A DNA stretch of 64,000 bases from positions 1 through 64,000 of the forward strand of contig NZ_FZNR01000033.1 in the NCBI RefSeq assembly GCF_900188005.1, given 5' to 3'. Under the pieces are notes generated by a model. It saw only the letters and a program-made list of their open reading frames with translations, searched no databases and had not been told where the DNA came from. The number at the start of each line of letters is the position of its first letter. Within the stretch, counting starts at the first letter, position 1. Below are positions 33,502 through 42,364 of this stretch, piece by piece. This stretch comes from Actinoplanes regularis. Its GTDB lineage: Bacteria; Actinomycetota; Actinomycetes; Mycobacteriales; Micromonosporaceae. A program made the position numbers and the translations under genes.

Positions 33502-34356
33502 TCAGAGGCGGTAGGCCGCTGAGCGGCGGAAGGTGACCGCACCGAAGGCGGCGAGGGCGCCGAGGCAGAGCAGCGCCAGGTGCAGCCCGGCCGGGACCGA
33601 GACGATCGAGGTGGCGCTGAGGACGCCGAGGACCAGCAGGGCGATCAGGCACCAGGTCAGGGTGACCCGGGCGGCGTAGCCGAGGGCGTCCCGGGCGAGA
33701 ACCGCCCGCTCGTCGACCCGGCCGTTCGGGCCGACCCGCATCGACTTGGCGAAGTCGTCGGCGGCCTGGGCGAGCGACGGCGCGTCCACCACGGACTCCA
33801 TCGCGATCTCGAACAGAGCCAGCGTCCGGTGTGCGCCGCCGTGCCCCGGGTCGAGGCAGAGCGCCCGGCTGACCGACTCGCGGGCGCTGAGCGGCCGGCC
33901 CGCCGCGAAGAGCGCCCGGCCGTACGTGACGTGCAGGTCCGCGTAGTGCTCGCCCAGCTCGACGGCGATCTTCAGACCGTCGAGGGCCTCCCCGACCCGA
34001 CCGGCCGCGAGTTGCGCCTCGGCGAGCCGGTTGTGCAGCCGGGGGTTACCCGGGTCCTCCTGGCAGGCGGCCACGGCGGCGTCGATCGCCTCCCGGTGCC
34101 GGCCCAGCTCGGTGGCGGCCCGGCTGAGCCAGTAGAGCGTCTCCGGGCCCTGCGGGTCGAAGTGCCAGGCGGCCTTCGCGGCGCGCAGACCGGCCTCCGC
34201 GTCGCCGAGGGCCAGGTGGGCCCGGGCCATCCGGTGCCAGGCCTCGACGTTCTCGGGCTGCCGGCCGACGATCGGTGCGAGCAGGTGGGCGGCGTTCTCC
34301 GCACGCCCACGGGCGAGCAGGTCGTCGGCTTGGGACAGCAAAGGCTCGGTTCGCAC
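33502..34356 (-). CDS. TPR-repeat protein with two C-terminal membrane helices
   Basis: 284 aa from GTG 34356. Residues 1-200 are about five tetratricopeptide repeats (ENVEAWHRMARAHLALGDAEAGLRAAKAAWHFDP; HREAIDAAVAACQEDPGNPRLHNRLAEAQLAAGR). A short linker leads to two hydrophobic segments at about 232-252 and 255-275 (VTLTWCLIALLVLGVLSATSI; LHLALLCLGALAAFGAV), so the TPR part is anchored at the cytoplasmic face. Probably a scaffold. Its partner is unknown and the neighbours give no clue. Confidence 0.85.
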   Translation of the reverse strand: MRTEPLLSQADDLLARGRAENAAHLLAPIVGRQPENVEAWHRMARAHLALGDAEAGLRAAKAAWHFDPQGPETLYWLSRAATELGRHREAIDAAVAACQEDPGNPRLHNRLAEAQLAAGRVGEALDGLKIAVELGEHYADLHVTYGRALFAAGRPLSARESVSRALCLDPGHGGAHRTLALFEIAMESVVDAPSLAQAADDFAKSMRVGPNGRVDERAVLARDALGYAARVTLTWCLIALLVLGVLSATSIVSVPAGLHLALLCLGALAAFGAVTFRRSAAYRL

Positions 34357-34440
34357 GTCGCTGCTGATCGGCGACCATCGCGCCGTTCTTGGCGGTTCGC
34401 ACGTTGCGACCCAGTTGCGTTACCCCGTGTGCGCAGGCCG

Positions 34441-34959
34441 TCACGGTGAGTTGCGCTGACCCCGGTCACGCAGCTCGTCGCGGTAGCTGGTCAGCGCACC
34501 GACCATGCCCTGCACGAAACGCTCGACGACCTGGAGCTCCGCCACCCCGAACTGCTCCATCACCGCGTCGGTGCGCGGCGCGAGCGGGGTGAAGAACGCC
34601 TGGGCGAGCGACATCCCGGACTCGGCGTAGCGCAGGTGCACGACCCGCCGGTCGGTGCTCTCCCGAACCCGGCGCAGGTGCCCGTCGCGCTCCAGCCGGT
34701 CGATCATCGCGGTGGTGGCGCCGGAGGAGAGCCCCATCGCCTCGCCCAGCCGGCCCGGGCTCAGCGGCGCTCCGGCGCGCTCGGCGTGCATCACCGCGAG
34801 CAGGGCGTGCAGGTCGGGGCCGTGCAGATGGTTGCGGCCGGCGAAAGCGTGCCCGATGTGGTTGGCCTCACTGGCGTACGAGTTGAGCAGGTCGACGAGG
34901 CGGGAGCGCAGTCGCTGGCGCTCCACCGTCTCCTCTACAGGGGCTTCCGTTTCCTCCAC
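34441..34959 (-). CDS. MarR family transcriptional regulator
   Basis: 172 aa from GTG 34959. MarR HTH: DLHALLAVMHAERAGAPLSPGRLGEAMGLSSGATTAMIDRLERDGHLRRVRESTDRRVVHLRYAESG. Divergent from the MMPL transporter, with a 23-bp palindromic site in the 74-bp gap, so it is the likely repressor of both. No ribosome site; AACACT lies 7 nt upstream of the GTG, suggesting a leaderless transcript. Confidence 0.92.
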   Translation of the reverse strand: MEETEAPVEETVERQRLRSRLVDLLNSYASEANHIGHAFAGRNHLHGPDLHALLAVMHAERAGAPLSPGRLGEAMGLSSGATTAMIDRLERDGHLRRVRESTDRRVVHLRYAESGMSLAQAFFTPLAPRTDAVMEQFGVAELQVVERFVQGMVGALTSYRDELRDRGQRNSP

Positions 34960-34994
34960 GGGGGTCAGTGTTGCAGATCTTCGCGGCAGAGTAG

Positions 34995-35017
34995 AGAATC
35001 TCGATTGTCGAGATTCT
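34995..35017. promoter_or_regulatory. MarR operator for the MMPL transporter
   Basis: Perfect 10-bp arms AGAATCTCGA (34995-35004) and TCGAGATTCT (35008-35017) around TTG, ending 16 nt before the transporter ATG. The size and symmetry fit a MarR dimer. Confidence 0.75.
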
Positions 35018-35033
35018 TTATCCTGGAGGCTTC

Positions 35034-37079
35034 ATGAAGCGGGCATGGGCAACACTGCTCCTGGCCCTGGTGTCCGGCGGTCTGGTGATCGGCCTCTCCG
35101 GGGCGACCACGGTCACCAACGACCCGAACGCCTCGCTGCCGTCGTCCGCCGAGTCCACCCGGGTCGCACAGCTGCAGAAGCAGCTGCCCTCCGGCCGGAC
35201 CAACGCGGCCCTGGTCGTGGTCGCCAAGGGCGGCGCGTCGCTCACCGACGCCGACCTGGCCACGGTCACGCCGCTGGGCCGGCCGATCGTCAGCGAGGAC
35301 CGCAAGGCCGCGATCGTCTCGGTGCCGATGCCGGCCGGCGTCGCGCCCGAGGAGACCATCAAGGCCGTCGCCGACCTGCGCGCCGCGGTCCGGGCGGACC
35401 TGCCGGCCGGCGTGACCGCGCAGGTCACCGGCGGCGCCGGGTTCACCGCCGACCTGGCCGACAGCTTCACCGGGGCGAACACCCGGCTGCTGATGGTCAC
35501 CGTCGTGGTGGTCGCGCTGCTGCTCCTGATCACCTACCGCAGCCCGGTGCTCTGGCTGGTCCCGCTGTTCGTGGTGGGGCTCGCGGACCGGGTCACCACC
35601 GGCCTGGTCGCGCTGATCTCGCAGCACACCAGCCTGCCGGTGAGCGGCTCCACCACGGGCATCGTCACCGTGCTGGTCTTCGGCGCGGGCACCGACTACG
35701 CGCTGCTGCTGATCTCCCGCTACCGGGAGGAGCTGCACCGGCACGAGGACCGGTTCGTCGCGATGCGGCGAGCGTTGCGCGGGGCCGGGCCGGCCATCGC
35801 GGCCAGCGCCGGCACGGTCATCCTCAGCCTGCTCACCCTGCTGCTGGCCAGCCTGGAGAGCAACGTGTCGCTCGGGGCCACGGCCGCCGCCGGCATCGCG
35901 GTCGCCGCCCTCTTCGCGCTGCTGGTGCTCCCGGCCGCGCTCGTCGTCTGCGGCCGTGGCCTGTTCTGGCCGTTCGTGCCGCGGGCCGGCCAGGCCGGCG
36001 CCGAGGCGGTCAAGGGGATCTGGGCGCGGGTCGGCCGGGCGGTGGCCCGCAAGCCGGTCGCGGTCACCCTGGTCTCGGTGATCATCCTCGGGGTGCTCTC
36101 CGCCGGCGGCCTCGGCACCCGGCTCGGGCTCTCGCAGACCGAGCAGTTCCGGGTCCGGTCCGAGTCGGTCGCCGGGCTGGAGACCCTCTCGAAGTACTTC
36201 CCGGCCGGTGCGGCCAGCCCGACCGTCGTGCTGACCAGCCCGGACCGGGCGCGGGCCGTGCTCTCCACGATCTCCGGCACGCCCGGGGTGGCTCAGGCCC
36301 GGATCGCCGAGCAGAACGCCACCCAGGCGAGCATCCAGGTGATCCTGGACGCGGCGCCGGACACCACCGCGGCCTTCGACACGATCCGCGCGCTGCGCGA
36401 CGGGCTCGACGGGCAGGCGCTGGTCGGTGGCAGCGTGGCGACCAGTCTGGACACCCGCGACGCGACCCGGCACGACCTGCTGGTGATCGCCCCGGTGATC
36501 CTGCTGGTGGTGCTGCTCGTGCTGGTCGTCCTGCTGCGCGCGCTGGTCGCGCCGGTGCTGCTGATCATCACGGTGATCGTGAGTTACGCGGCGGCACTCG
36601 GCGCCGGGTCGTTCCTCTTCGACCACGCGCTGGACAACCAGGTGCCGCTCTTCTCGTTCCTGTTCCTGGTCGCGCTCGGGGTGGACTACAACATCTTCCT
36701 GGTCACCAGGGCCCGGGAGGAGGCGGCCGTTCGCGGGACCCGGGACGGCATGGTGCACGCGGTCGCGGTCACCGGCGCGGTGATCACGAGCGCCGGGATC
36801 CTGCTGGCGGCGGTCTTCGCGGTGCTCGGCGTGCTGCCGGTGATCACGCTGACCCAGATCGGCGTGATCGTGATGATCGGGGTGCTGCTGGACACGCTGC
36901 TCGTCCGTACCGTGCTGGTGCCGGCTTTGGCCACGGTCCTCGGTGACCGGTTCTGGTGGCCCGGCCGTCCGCAGGCCTCGGCGCCGGACGGCGCCGGGAT
37001 CCCGGCGCAGCCGCAGAGCCGGCCGGACTGGGAGGCGGTCGACCGCACCAAGCTGTCGGAGCCCGCCGACAAGGCCTGA
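35034..37079 (+). CDS. MMPL/RND family transporter
   Basis: 681 aa, with GGAGG upstream of ATG 35034. Two repeats, each with one helix, a large extracytoplasmic domain and five or more helices. Family motifs GAGTDYALLLISRYREEL in repeat 1 and ALGVDYNIFLVTRAREE in repeat 2 contain the Asp-Tyr pairs used for proton coupling. Proteins of this group export lipids, siderophore-like molecules or drugs, driven by protons. The divergent MarR and operator argue for inducible efflux. The C-terminal 35 residues are Pro-rich and variable. Confidence 0.94.
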   Translation: MKRAWATLLLALVSGGLVIGLSGATTVTNDPNASLPSSAESTRVAQLQKQLPSGRTNAALVVVAKGGASLTDADLATVTPLGRPIVSEDRKAAIVSVPMPAGVAPEETIKAVADLRAAVRADLPAGVTAQVTGGAGFTADLADSFTGANTRLLMVTVVVVALLLLITYRSPVLWLVPLFVVGLADRVTTGLVALISQHTSLPVSGSTTGIVTVLVFGAGTDYALLLISRYREELHRHEDRFVAMRRALRGAGPAIAASAGTVILSLLTLLLASLESNVSLGATAAAGIAVAALFALLVLPAALVVCGRGLFWPFVPRAGQAGAEAVKGIWARVGRAVARKPVAVTLVSVIILGVLSAGGLGTRLGLSQTEQFRVRSESVAGLETLSKYFPAGAASPTVVLTSPDRARAVLSTISGTPGVAQARIAEQNATQASIQVILDAAPDTTAAFDTIRALRDGLDGQALVGGSVATSLDTRDATRHDLLVIAPVILLVVLLVLVVLLRALVAPVLLIITVIVSYAAALGAGSFLFDHALDNQVPLFSFLFLVALGVDYNIFLVTRAREEAAVRGTRDGMVHAVAVTGAVITSAGILLAAVFAVLGVLPVITLTQIGVIVMIGVLLDTLLVRTVLVPALATVLGDRFWWPGRPQASAPDGAGIPAQPQSRPDWEAVDRTKLSEPADKA

Positions 37080-37331
37080 CCGGTCGGGCCCGCACCGGGA
37101 AACCCACCGCGGGCAGCCGATCGTCCAGCGCGACGAGCCCCGCGACGTGCTCCTGGATCTCGCCCAGCACCACGGCGAGATCCAGGGGCTCGGAGCGTTT
37201 GCGGTTGAGCTCGTGGAACCCCTCGGCAAGGCCCGGGCCCGGCCCCTCGAGGTGCGCCACCACGCTCGACTCGACCCGCAGCCCGGCCTCGGCCCCGGCC
37301 AGGGCCAGCTGGCAGATCGACAGGATCGGGG
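37080..37331 (-). other. Coding-like minus-strand stretch, no start found
   Basis: A continuous minus-strand frame of about 80 codons with strong third-position GC bias lies beyond the SsuD-like gene stop and reaches the MMPL stop. It contains LSICQLALAGAEAGLRVE, GFHELNRKRSEPLDLAVVLGE and VAGLVALDDRLPAVGF. It has no convincing start codon and runs on antisense into the MMPL gene. It may be a truncated gene or remnant. No family recognised. Confidence 0.35.
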
Positions 37332-38480
37332 TCAGGACGGGCTGGCGGGGGCGGGGACGCCGGCGAACGGGATCGCGGCCGGCGTGGTGTTCCGCTCCCC
37401 CGCCGGGTGCTGCCAGAGGCCGCGGCGGCGCAGTTCGGGCAGGACGCCCTCGCCGAACCAGTACGCCTCCTCCAGGTGCGGATAGCCGGAGAGGATGAAC
37501 TCGGAGATGCCGAGCGACGCGTACTCCTCGATCCGGTCGGCGACCTCGATGTGGCTGCCGACCAGGGCGGTCCCGGCGCCGCCACGGACCAGGCCGACCC
37601 CGGCCCACAGGTTCGGCGAGACGACCAGGCCGTCCCGGGTGCCGCCGTGCAGGTCGAGCATCCGGCGCTGGCCCTCGGACTCGCTGGTGCGCAGCCCGGC
37701 CTGCACTCCGGCGATATCCTGTTCGGAGACGTTCCGCAGCAGGCGGGCCGCCTCGTCCCAGGCGGCCTCGGAGGTGTCCCGGGTGATCACGTGCAGACGG
37801 ATGCCGAACCTCATGTCCGGCCTGAGCGTGCGGATCCAGGCCAGCTTCTCGGCCACCTGGGCGGGCGGCTCGCCCCAGGTCAGGTAGACGTCGGCGTGCT
37901 CGGCGGCGACCGGGCCGGCCGCCTTCGACGAGCCGCCGAAGTAGATGGTCGGCTGCACGTCGGGAACCCGGGACAGGCGCGCGTTCTCCACCCGCAGATG
38001 TTCGCCCTGGTGGGTGACGGTCTCGCCACGCAGCAGCGCCCGCACGATCTTGAGGAACTCGGCGGTCCGCGCGTAACGCGCGTCCTTGTCCAGGAAGTCG
38101 CCGAACTGCCGCTGCTCGCTGGACTCCCCGCCGGTCACCACGTTGAGCAGCAGCCGCCCGCCGGAGAGCCGCTGGAACGTCGAGGACATCTGCGCCGCCA
38201 GGGTCGGCGAGATCAGCCCGGGGCGGAACGCGACCAGGAACTTCAGCCGCTCGGTGACCTCGGTCAGCATCGCGGTGGTGAGCCACGCGTCCTCGCACCA
38301 GGCCCCGGTCGGGGTGAGCGCGCCGACGAACCCCAACTGCTCGGCGCTGCGCGCGATCTGGCCGAGGTAGCCGATGGTCAGTGGACGGACCGCGCCCGCC
38401 GAGCCGGCCGGCGTGCCGTGACCGCCGCCCACGATGTCCCGGCTGTCGCCGTTGGTGGGAAGAAACCAGTGGAAGTCCAT
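37332..38480 (-). CDS. ssuD: SsuD-type FMNH2-dependent alkanesulfonate monooxygenase
   Basis: 382 aa from ATG 38480 (MDFHWFLPTNGDSRDI), the conserved SsuD start. Luciferase-like TIM barrel with PTGAWCEDAWLTTAML (the Cys region of SsuD), VAFRPGLISPTLAAQM, LSGGRLLLNVVTGG, PTIYFGGSSKAAGPVA, FGIRLHVITRDTS and GYPHLEEAYWFGEGVLP. Expected reaction: reduced FMN and O2 turn an alkanesulfonate into an aldehyde and sulfite. The divergent sulfite oxidase 48 bp away would deal with the sulfite. TAGTCT lies 7 nt upstream of the ATG, so the mRNA is probably leaderless. Confidence 0.92.
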   Translation of the reverse strand: MDFHWFLPTNGDSRDIVGGGHGTPAGSAGAVRPLTIGYLGQIARSAEQLGFVGALTPTGAWCEDAWLTTAMLTEVTERLKFLVAFRPGLISPTLAAQMSSTFQRLSGGRLLLNVVTGGESSEQRQFGDFLDKDARYARTAEFLKIVRALLRGETVTHQGEHLRVENARLSRVPDVQPTIYFGGSSKAAGPVAAEHADVYLTWGEPPAQVAEKLAWIRTLRPDMRFGIRLHVITRDTSEAAWDEAARLLRNVSEQDIAGVQAGLRTSESEGQRRMLDLHGGTRDGLVVSPNLWAGVGLVRGGAGTALVGSHIEVADRIEEYASLGISEFILSGYPHLEEAYWFGEGVLPELRRRGLWQHPAGERNTTPAAIPFAGVPAPASPS

Positions 38481-38487
38481 GCCCGAG

Positions 38488-38521
38488 AGACTACCCATAT
38501 ATCCCATGGGCTCGGTAGGAT
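38488..38521. promoter_or_regulatory. Compact bidirectional leaderless promoter of ssuD and sulfite oxidase
   Basis: Only 48 bp (38481-38528) separate the two start codons. Minus strand: TAGTCT (38493-38488), 7 nt, ATG 38480. Plus strand: TAGGAT (38516-38521), 7 nt, ATG 38529. The centre carries ATATAT and an inverted CCCAT/ATGGG pair (38494-38510). The -35 region of each promoter must overlap the other -10, so the two may exclude or co-regulate each other. Confidence 0.6.
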
Positions 38522-38528
38522 GCGCCGC

Positions 38529-39746
38529 ATGATCGATGAGGCTGCATATGACGAGACCCGGCTGCGTCAGTGGGTAGCCGGCCAGGCCCGCGGTTTCTCC
38601 CGGCGGCACCTGTTCACCCTGGCCGCCGCCGTCGGGGCCGCCGGCCTGGCGCCGAGTCCGGCACACGCGGCCGACTCACCGATCGTCAAGCCGCTGCCGC
38701 CCGAGCTCTTCCGGGTGCTCGGCACCAACGCCGAGACCCGGTGGTCGGCGCTGAAGGACCAGGGCTATTTCGTACCGGTGGACCGGTTCTTCGTCCGCAA
38801 TCACACCAGCACGCCGCGCCTGGACGCCGACAGCTGGAACCTGGAGATCTCCGGCGCCGGGCTGCGCGGCGAGGCCGCGCACCTCACTCTCGCCGACCTT
38901 CGCCGCCTTCCGGCGGAGACCCACGCGGTCACCGTCGAGTGCGCCGGCAACGGCCGCGGCTACTACACGTCCCAGCAGGGCCAGACGGTTTCCGGTACGG
39001 CCTGGGGCCTGGGCGCCGTCGGCGTCGCCCGCTGGCGCGGGGTGCGGCTGTCCACGGTGCTCCGCCGGGTCGGGGTGCGCCGTGACGCGGTCGACGTGCA
39101 GGCCTCCGGGCTCGATCCGAACTACGTCACCGGCGGTGTCGACCTGGGCCCGGTCCGGCGTCCGATGCCGCTGGCCAAGGCGCTCGACGACGTGCTGCTG
39201 GCCTACGAGATGAACGGTGAGCCGCTGCCGCCGGACCACGGCTTCCCGGTCCGCCTGGTCGTACCCCGCTGGGTCGGCATCGCCTCGATCAAGTGGGTCG
39301 GGAAGATCGAGGTCTCCACCGAGCCGCTCTTCTCCCCGTGGAACACCCAGTTCTACCGGCTCTTCGGCTCGGAGTTCCCGCCCGAGGGGCTCCCCTTCGA
39401 CAAGCAGGTGATCAAGAGCGCGTTCGAGCTGGATCCCGGAACGGTCTTCGCCGCCGGCCGGCGGGTGCGACTGACCGGGCGCTCCTGGTCAGGCGGCGGC
39501 CCGATCCGCAGGGTCGAGGTGAGCACCGACGGCGGCGCGACGTGGCGGCACGCCCGCTTCAGCGGCCGCTCCCACGAGGGCGCCTGGCAGCGCTGGGAGC
39601 TGGACTGGCGCCCCTCGACCGGCACCTACGAACTGCTGGCCCGGGCCACCGACGTACACGGCAACACCCAGCCGGACGTAGCCCGCCACAACACCCTCGG
39701 CTACCTCTTCGACGCGGTCGTCCGCGTCCCGGTCACCGCGGCCTGA
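38529..39746 (+). CDS. TAT-exported molybdopterin sulfite oxidase family protein
   Basis: 405 aa. Twin-arginine signal SRRHLFTLAAAVGAAGLA at residues 24-41, with cleavage near AHAADS. The molybdopterin domain follows: DRFFVRNHTSTPRLDADSW, and VECAGNGRGYY with the Mo-ligand Cys138; RWVGIASIKWVGKIEV. A Mo-co dimerisation domain forms the C-terminus (SWSGGGPIRRVEVSTDGGATW). Folded with cofactor and exported. The likely activity is oxidation of sulfite to sulfate outside the membrane, or a related sulfoxide/sulfite reaction. Pairing with ssuD supports sulfite. Confidence 0.9.
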   Translation: MIDEAAYDETRLRQWVAGQARGFSRRHLFTLAAAVGAAGLAPSPAHAADSPIVKPLPPELFRVLGTNAETRWSALKDQGYFVPVDRFFVRNHTSTPRLDADSWNLEISGAGLRGEAAHLTLADLRRLPAETHAVTVECAGNGRGYYTSQQGQTVSGTAWGLGAVGVARWRGVRLSTVLRRVGVRRDAVDVQASGLDPNYVTGGVDLGPVRRPMPLAKALDDVLLAYEMNGEPLPPDHGFPVRLVVPRWVGIASIKWVGKIEVSTEPLFSPWNTQFYRLFGSEFPPEGLPFDKQVIKSAFELDPGTVFAAGRRVRLTGRSWSGGGPIRRVEVSTDGGATWRHARFSGRSHEGAWQRWELDWRPSTGTYELLARATDVHGNTQPDVARHNTLGYLFDAVVRVPVTAA

Positions 39747-39808
39747 TTCCGAACCAGGCGCCCCTTCCGGCGACGCGCTCGAGCGCACTCACCTCGGCAC
39801 GATCGGGG

Positions 39809-39832
39809 CTGGGCGGGCTCCGACCCGCCCGG
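39809..39832 (+). terminator. GC-rich hairpin after sulfite oxidase
   Basis: GGGCGGG (39811-39817) and CCCGCCC (39824-39830) with a 6-nt loop, 63 nt past the stop; no clear T run. Confidence 0.6.
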
Positions 39833-39869
39833 TGTGGCTTTGCCGGTCGAGTACAACCGCGCGGGTCGT

Positions 39870-39899
39870 GGCCTCTTGCTGTCGTCAATACGAGAGGCC
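39870..39899. terminator. Hairpin after the HEAT-repeat gene
   Basis: GGCCTCT (39870-39876) and AGAGGCC (39893-39899), loop 16 nt, 9 nt beyond the stop of the minus-strand HEAT gene; probably separates the two convergent genes. Confidence 0.5.
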
Positions 39900-39907
39900 G
39901 CGTCGCG

Positions 39908-41161
39908 CTAGCTTTCCAGGCGCTTCAGTTGGCGTTCGGCGATGGGTCGTAGGTCCGGGTCGTCGAGGTAGCGGCGCAGGATCGAAGGGGCCAGGGCCGG
40001 GGCGAGCAGGCGGACGTTGACAACGATCCGGCTACGGACGTCGAATTCGGGATCCTCGGCGAGCGCCAGCACCAGCTCGTCGGAGGAGCCCGGCACGTCA
40101 ACCGCCGCAAGGCCGCTGACCAGCGCGGCGCGTACCTCAGGGACCGGGTCGGCCGCCAGCGCGACGAGCAGGAGGCGTACCTCGGGGTCGCCGACGCCGG
40201 CCTGGGGCAGTGCGGTGGCGGCGTCGATGCGTACCCTCGGATCCGGATCTGTCGCAAGCGTGCGCAGTACGGCGAGCGCGGCCGGTCCGCCGACCGCGCC
40301 GAGTGCCGCGGTGGCGTCCTCGCGTACGAGCGGGTCGGCACGCAGGCGCAGCAGTACGGGCGCGGCGTCCGGGCTGCCGATCCGGCCGAGTGCGAACACC
40401 ACCCAGCGGCGCACCCGGTCCGTGAGGTCATCGGCCAGCGCGATCAGGTGTGGGACCGCGTCGTAGCGGCGCGTGTAGCCGAGCTGGGACACCGCGGTCA
40501 CGCGCACGTCCGGGTCGATGTCGCGCAGCCCGGCAAGCAGCGCCTGGAACGCGCGGTCATCGGCGGTGGGCAGGGCGCCGTACGCCATGGCCCGGATCCG
40601 CGGGTCGCTATCGGCCGCCGCGGCGAGCAGCAGGTCGGTGTCCTGCGGCTCGCTGACGAAGCCGAGCGCCCACAGGCCGGTCCGGCGCAGCGTGGAATCC
40701 GGATCCACGGCCAGCGCCAGCACGGCCGGCCGGGCCGCGGCGCGGTTGCCGTGCAGCAGGTCGACGATCTCCGCGCTCAGCGAGTCCTGGTCGTCGCCGA
40801 GGTCGCGGGCGGACGCGCGTAGCAGCACCGGCAGCGCCTCGAGGCCATCGATGCCGGCCAGCACCCCGGCGATCAGGTCGCGGCCGTAGAAGTTCTTCTC
40901 GTCGAGGAAGCGGTGCAGCGCGGCGGTCAGCTCGGCCACCAGGGTGCTGTCGCCGCAGCCGGTCAGCGCGACGCGTGTCTTCTCCAGGTCGTCGCAGTCG
41001 TCGAGTTCGTCGATCTGCCGGATGAACTCGGCGAGCGCCGCGCGGGTGTCGATCACGCGCCGCATCGTCGCAGGCGTCGACCAGCCGAGCTCCGGCAGGC
41101 CGACCCCGCCCCGCCGGGCACGTCCTTGCCCGCCGTCGTCGGGCCGTCCGGGTGTTGTCAT
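39908..41161 (-). CDS. HEAT-repeat protein
   Basis: 417 aa from ATG 41161; a start at ATG 41065 (MRRVIDTRAALAEF) is possible, neither having a good ribosome site. After about 130 residues of helical lead, residues 140-410 are about ten repeats of roughly 30 residues with the HEAT pattern (DPDSTLRRTGLWALGFV; DPDVRVTAVSQLGYT; LTDRVRRWVVFALGRIGSPDAAP; DPDPRVRIDAATALPQAG). Soluble, no catalytic motif. HEAT proteins act as binding scaffolds; the partner is unknown. Divergent from the broken lacI gene. Confidence 0.86.
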   Translation of the reverse strand: MTTPGRPDDGGQGRARRGGVGLPELGWSTPATMRRVIDTRAALAEFIRQIDELDDCDDLEKTRVALTGCGDSTLVAELTAALHRFLDEKNFYGRDLIAGVLAGIDGLEALPVLLRASARDLGDDQDSLSAEIVDLLHGNRAAARPAVLALAVDPDSTLRRTGLWALGFVSEPQDTDLLLAAAADSDPRIRAMAYGALPTADDRAFQALLAGLRDIDPDVRVTAVSQLGYTRRYDAVPHLIALADDLTDRVRRWVVFALGRIGSPDAAPVLLRLRADPLVREDATAALGAVGGPAALAVLRTLATDPDPRVRIDAATALPQAGVGDPEVRLLLVALAADPVPEVRAALVSGLAAVDVPGSSDELVLALAEDPEFDVRSRIVVNVRLLAPALAPSILRRYLDDPDLRPIAERQLKRLES

Positions 41162-41210
41162 GTCAGGAGGTGGAACGAGTTATGGTAGGCGCCGACCCGG
41201 GGGAGCGTGC

Positions 41211-42317
41211 ATGCCGTCAAATAGGGCCAGCGCAAGAACCGGCAAATCTTTCACGGACAGCGCAAAGATCACTTCGACCCGCGTCCTAAAGCCGGGCAAA
41301 ACCACCTCCAGTGATGTGGCGGCGGCGGCCGGGGTGTCGCGGTCGGCGGTGTCGTTCGCCTTCAACAATCCGCAGCGGATCTCGACCGCGACCCGGGAGC
41401 GGATCCTGGCGGTCGCGGAGGAGCTCGGCTACACGCCGAACACGCTCGGGCGGATGCTGCAGGCCGGGACCACCAACTCGATCGGGGTCCTGCTGCCGCA
41501 GCGGCTGGCGCAGATCCTGGAGAACCCGTACCACGCCCGGTTCCTGATGGGCGTCGGCCAGATCTGCGACCAGGAGGGTTACACGCTGCTGCTGACCCCG
41601 CCGCTGCAGGATTCCGTGCTCAAGGCGATCCCGTACGCGGCGGTGGACGGGTTCATCGTCTGCGGCCTGGAGATCGACCGGGGCGAGGTCGCCTAACTGG
41701 ACCGCCGCGGGATCCCGTTCGTGCTGATCGACTCGGACCGGCACAAGGGCGCGCCGCACGTCGAGGTCGACGACCGGGGCGGGGCCCACGAGGCGGCCCG
41801 TCACCTGCTGGAACTCGGGCACCGTCGGCTCGCGGTGCTCTCCATCGGCCCGGGGCCCGGACCCGCCGCCCGCGGTTACCAGGGCCCGCTCGCGCGCCGC
41901 CTGGCCGGCATCCGGGACGCTTTCGCCGATGCCGGGCTGACCATGGACGACGTACCGCTGGCCGAGGTTCCGGCGACCCGTGCCGAGGGCTACCGGGCGA
42001 CCAAGGAGCTGATGTCCGGCCCGGCGACACCGACGGCGATCCTGGCCCTCTCCGACGTGCTCGCCTACGGCGCGGTCGACGCCCTGCGGGAGCTCGGCGC
42101 CGGCGTGCCCGGGGACGTCTCGGTGACCGGCTTCGACGACCTCGCCGAGTCCGCCTGGCTGCGGCCGGGGCTGACCACCGTGCGCCAGCCGATCGTGACC
42201 AAGGGCCGGATGGCCGCGGACTTCCTGATCTCGGCGATCCGGGGCGAGGATCAGCATCCGCACCAGACCCTCGGCACGTCGCTGATCATCCGGGAATCCA
42301 CCGCAAAACCGGCATAA
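41211..42317 (+). pseudogene. LacI family regulator interrupted by an in-frame TAA
   Basis: The reading frame starts at ATG 41211 after GGGGAG. It encodes an N-terminal HTH (TTSSDVAAAAGVSRSAVSFAFNNPQRISTATRERILAVAEELGYTPN) and the first part of the sugar-binding domain, then meets TAA at 41694-41696 (after GLEIDRGEVA). In the same frame the domain continues without break: LDRRGIPFVLIDSDRHKG, then TGFDDLAESAWLRPGLTTVRQP to the stop at 42317. 161 and 206 residues respectively. One base change (for example GAA or AAA) would restore a 368-aa repressor of normal length. GTG 41721 could allow reinitiation of a DNA-binding-less fragment. A sequencing error cannot be excluded. It presumably controlled the alpha-glucosidase downstream. 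Confidence 0.88.
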
Positions 42318-42324
42318 CGCCGTA

Positions 42325-42340
42325 CTGCAAGAACTTGCAG
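42325..42340 (+). promoter_or_regulatory. Palindrome upstream of alpha-glucosidase, possible MalR-type site
   Basis: CTGCAAG-AA-CTTGCAG, perfect 7-bp arms, 60-75 nt before ATG 42400, followed by CAAGAAAGCAA. Resembles the CTTGCAG-type elements of actinomycete maltose genes. Confidence 0.55.
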
Positions 42341-42364
42341 CAAGAAAGCAACCGACAAACTATG

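Noticed and set aside
41694..41696. Programmed stop-codon read-through in lacI
   Set aside because: No supporting context or known precedent in this family; a nonsense change or sequencing error is simpler.
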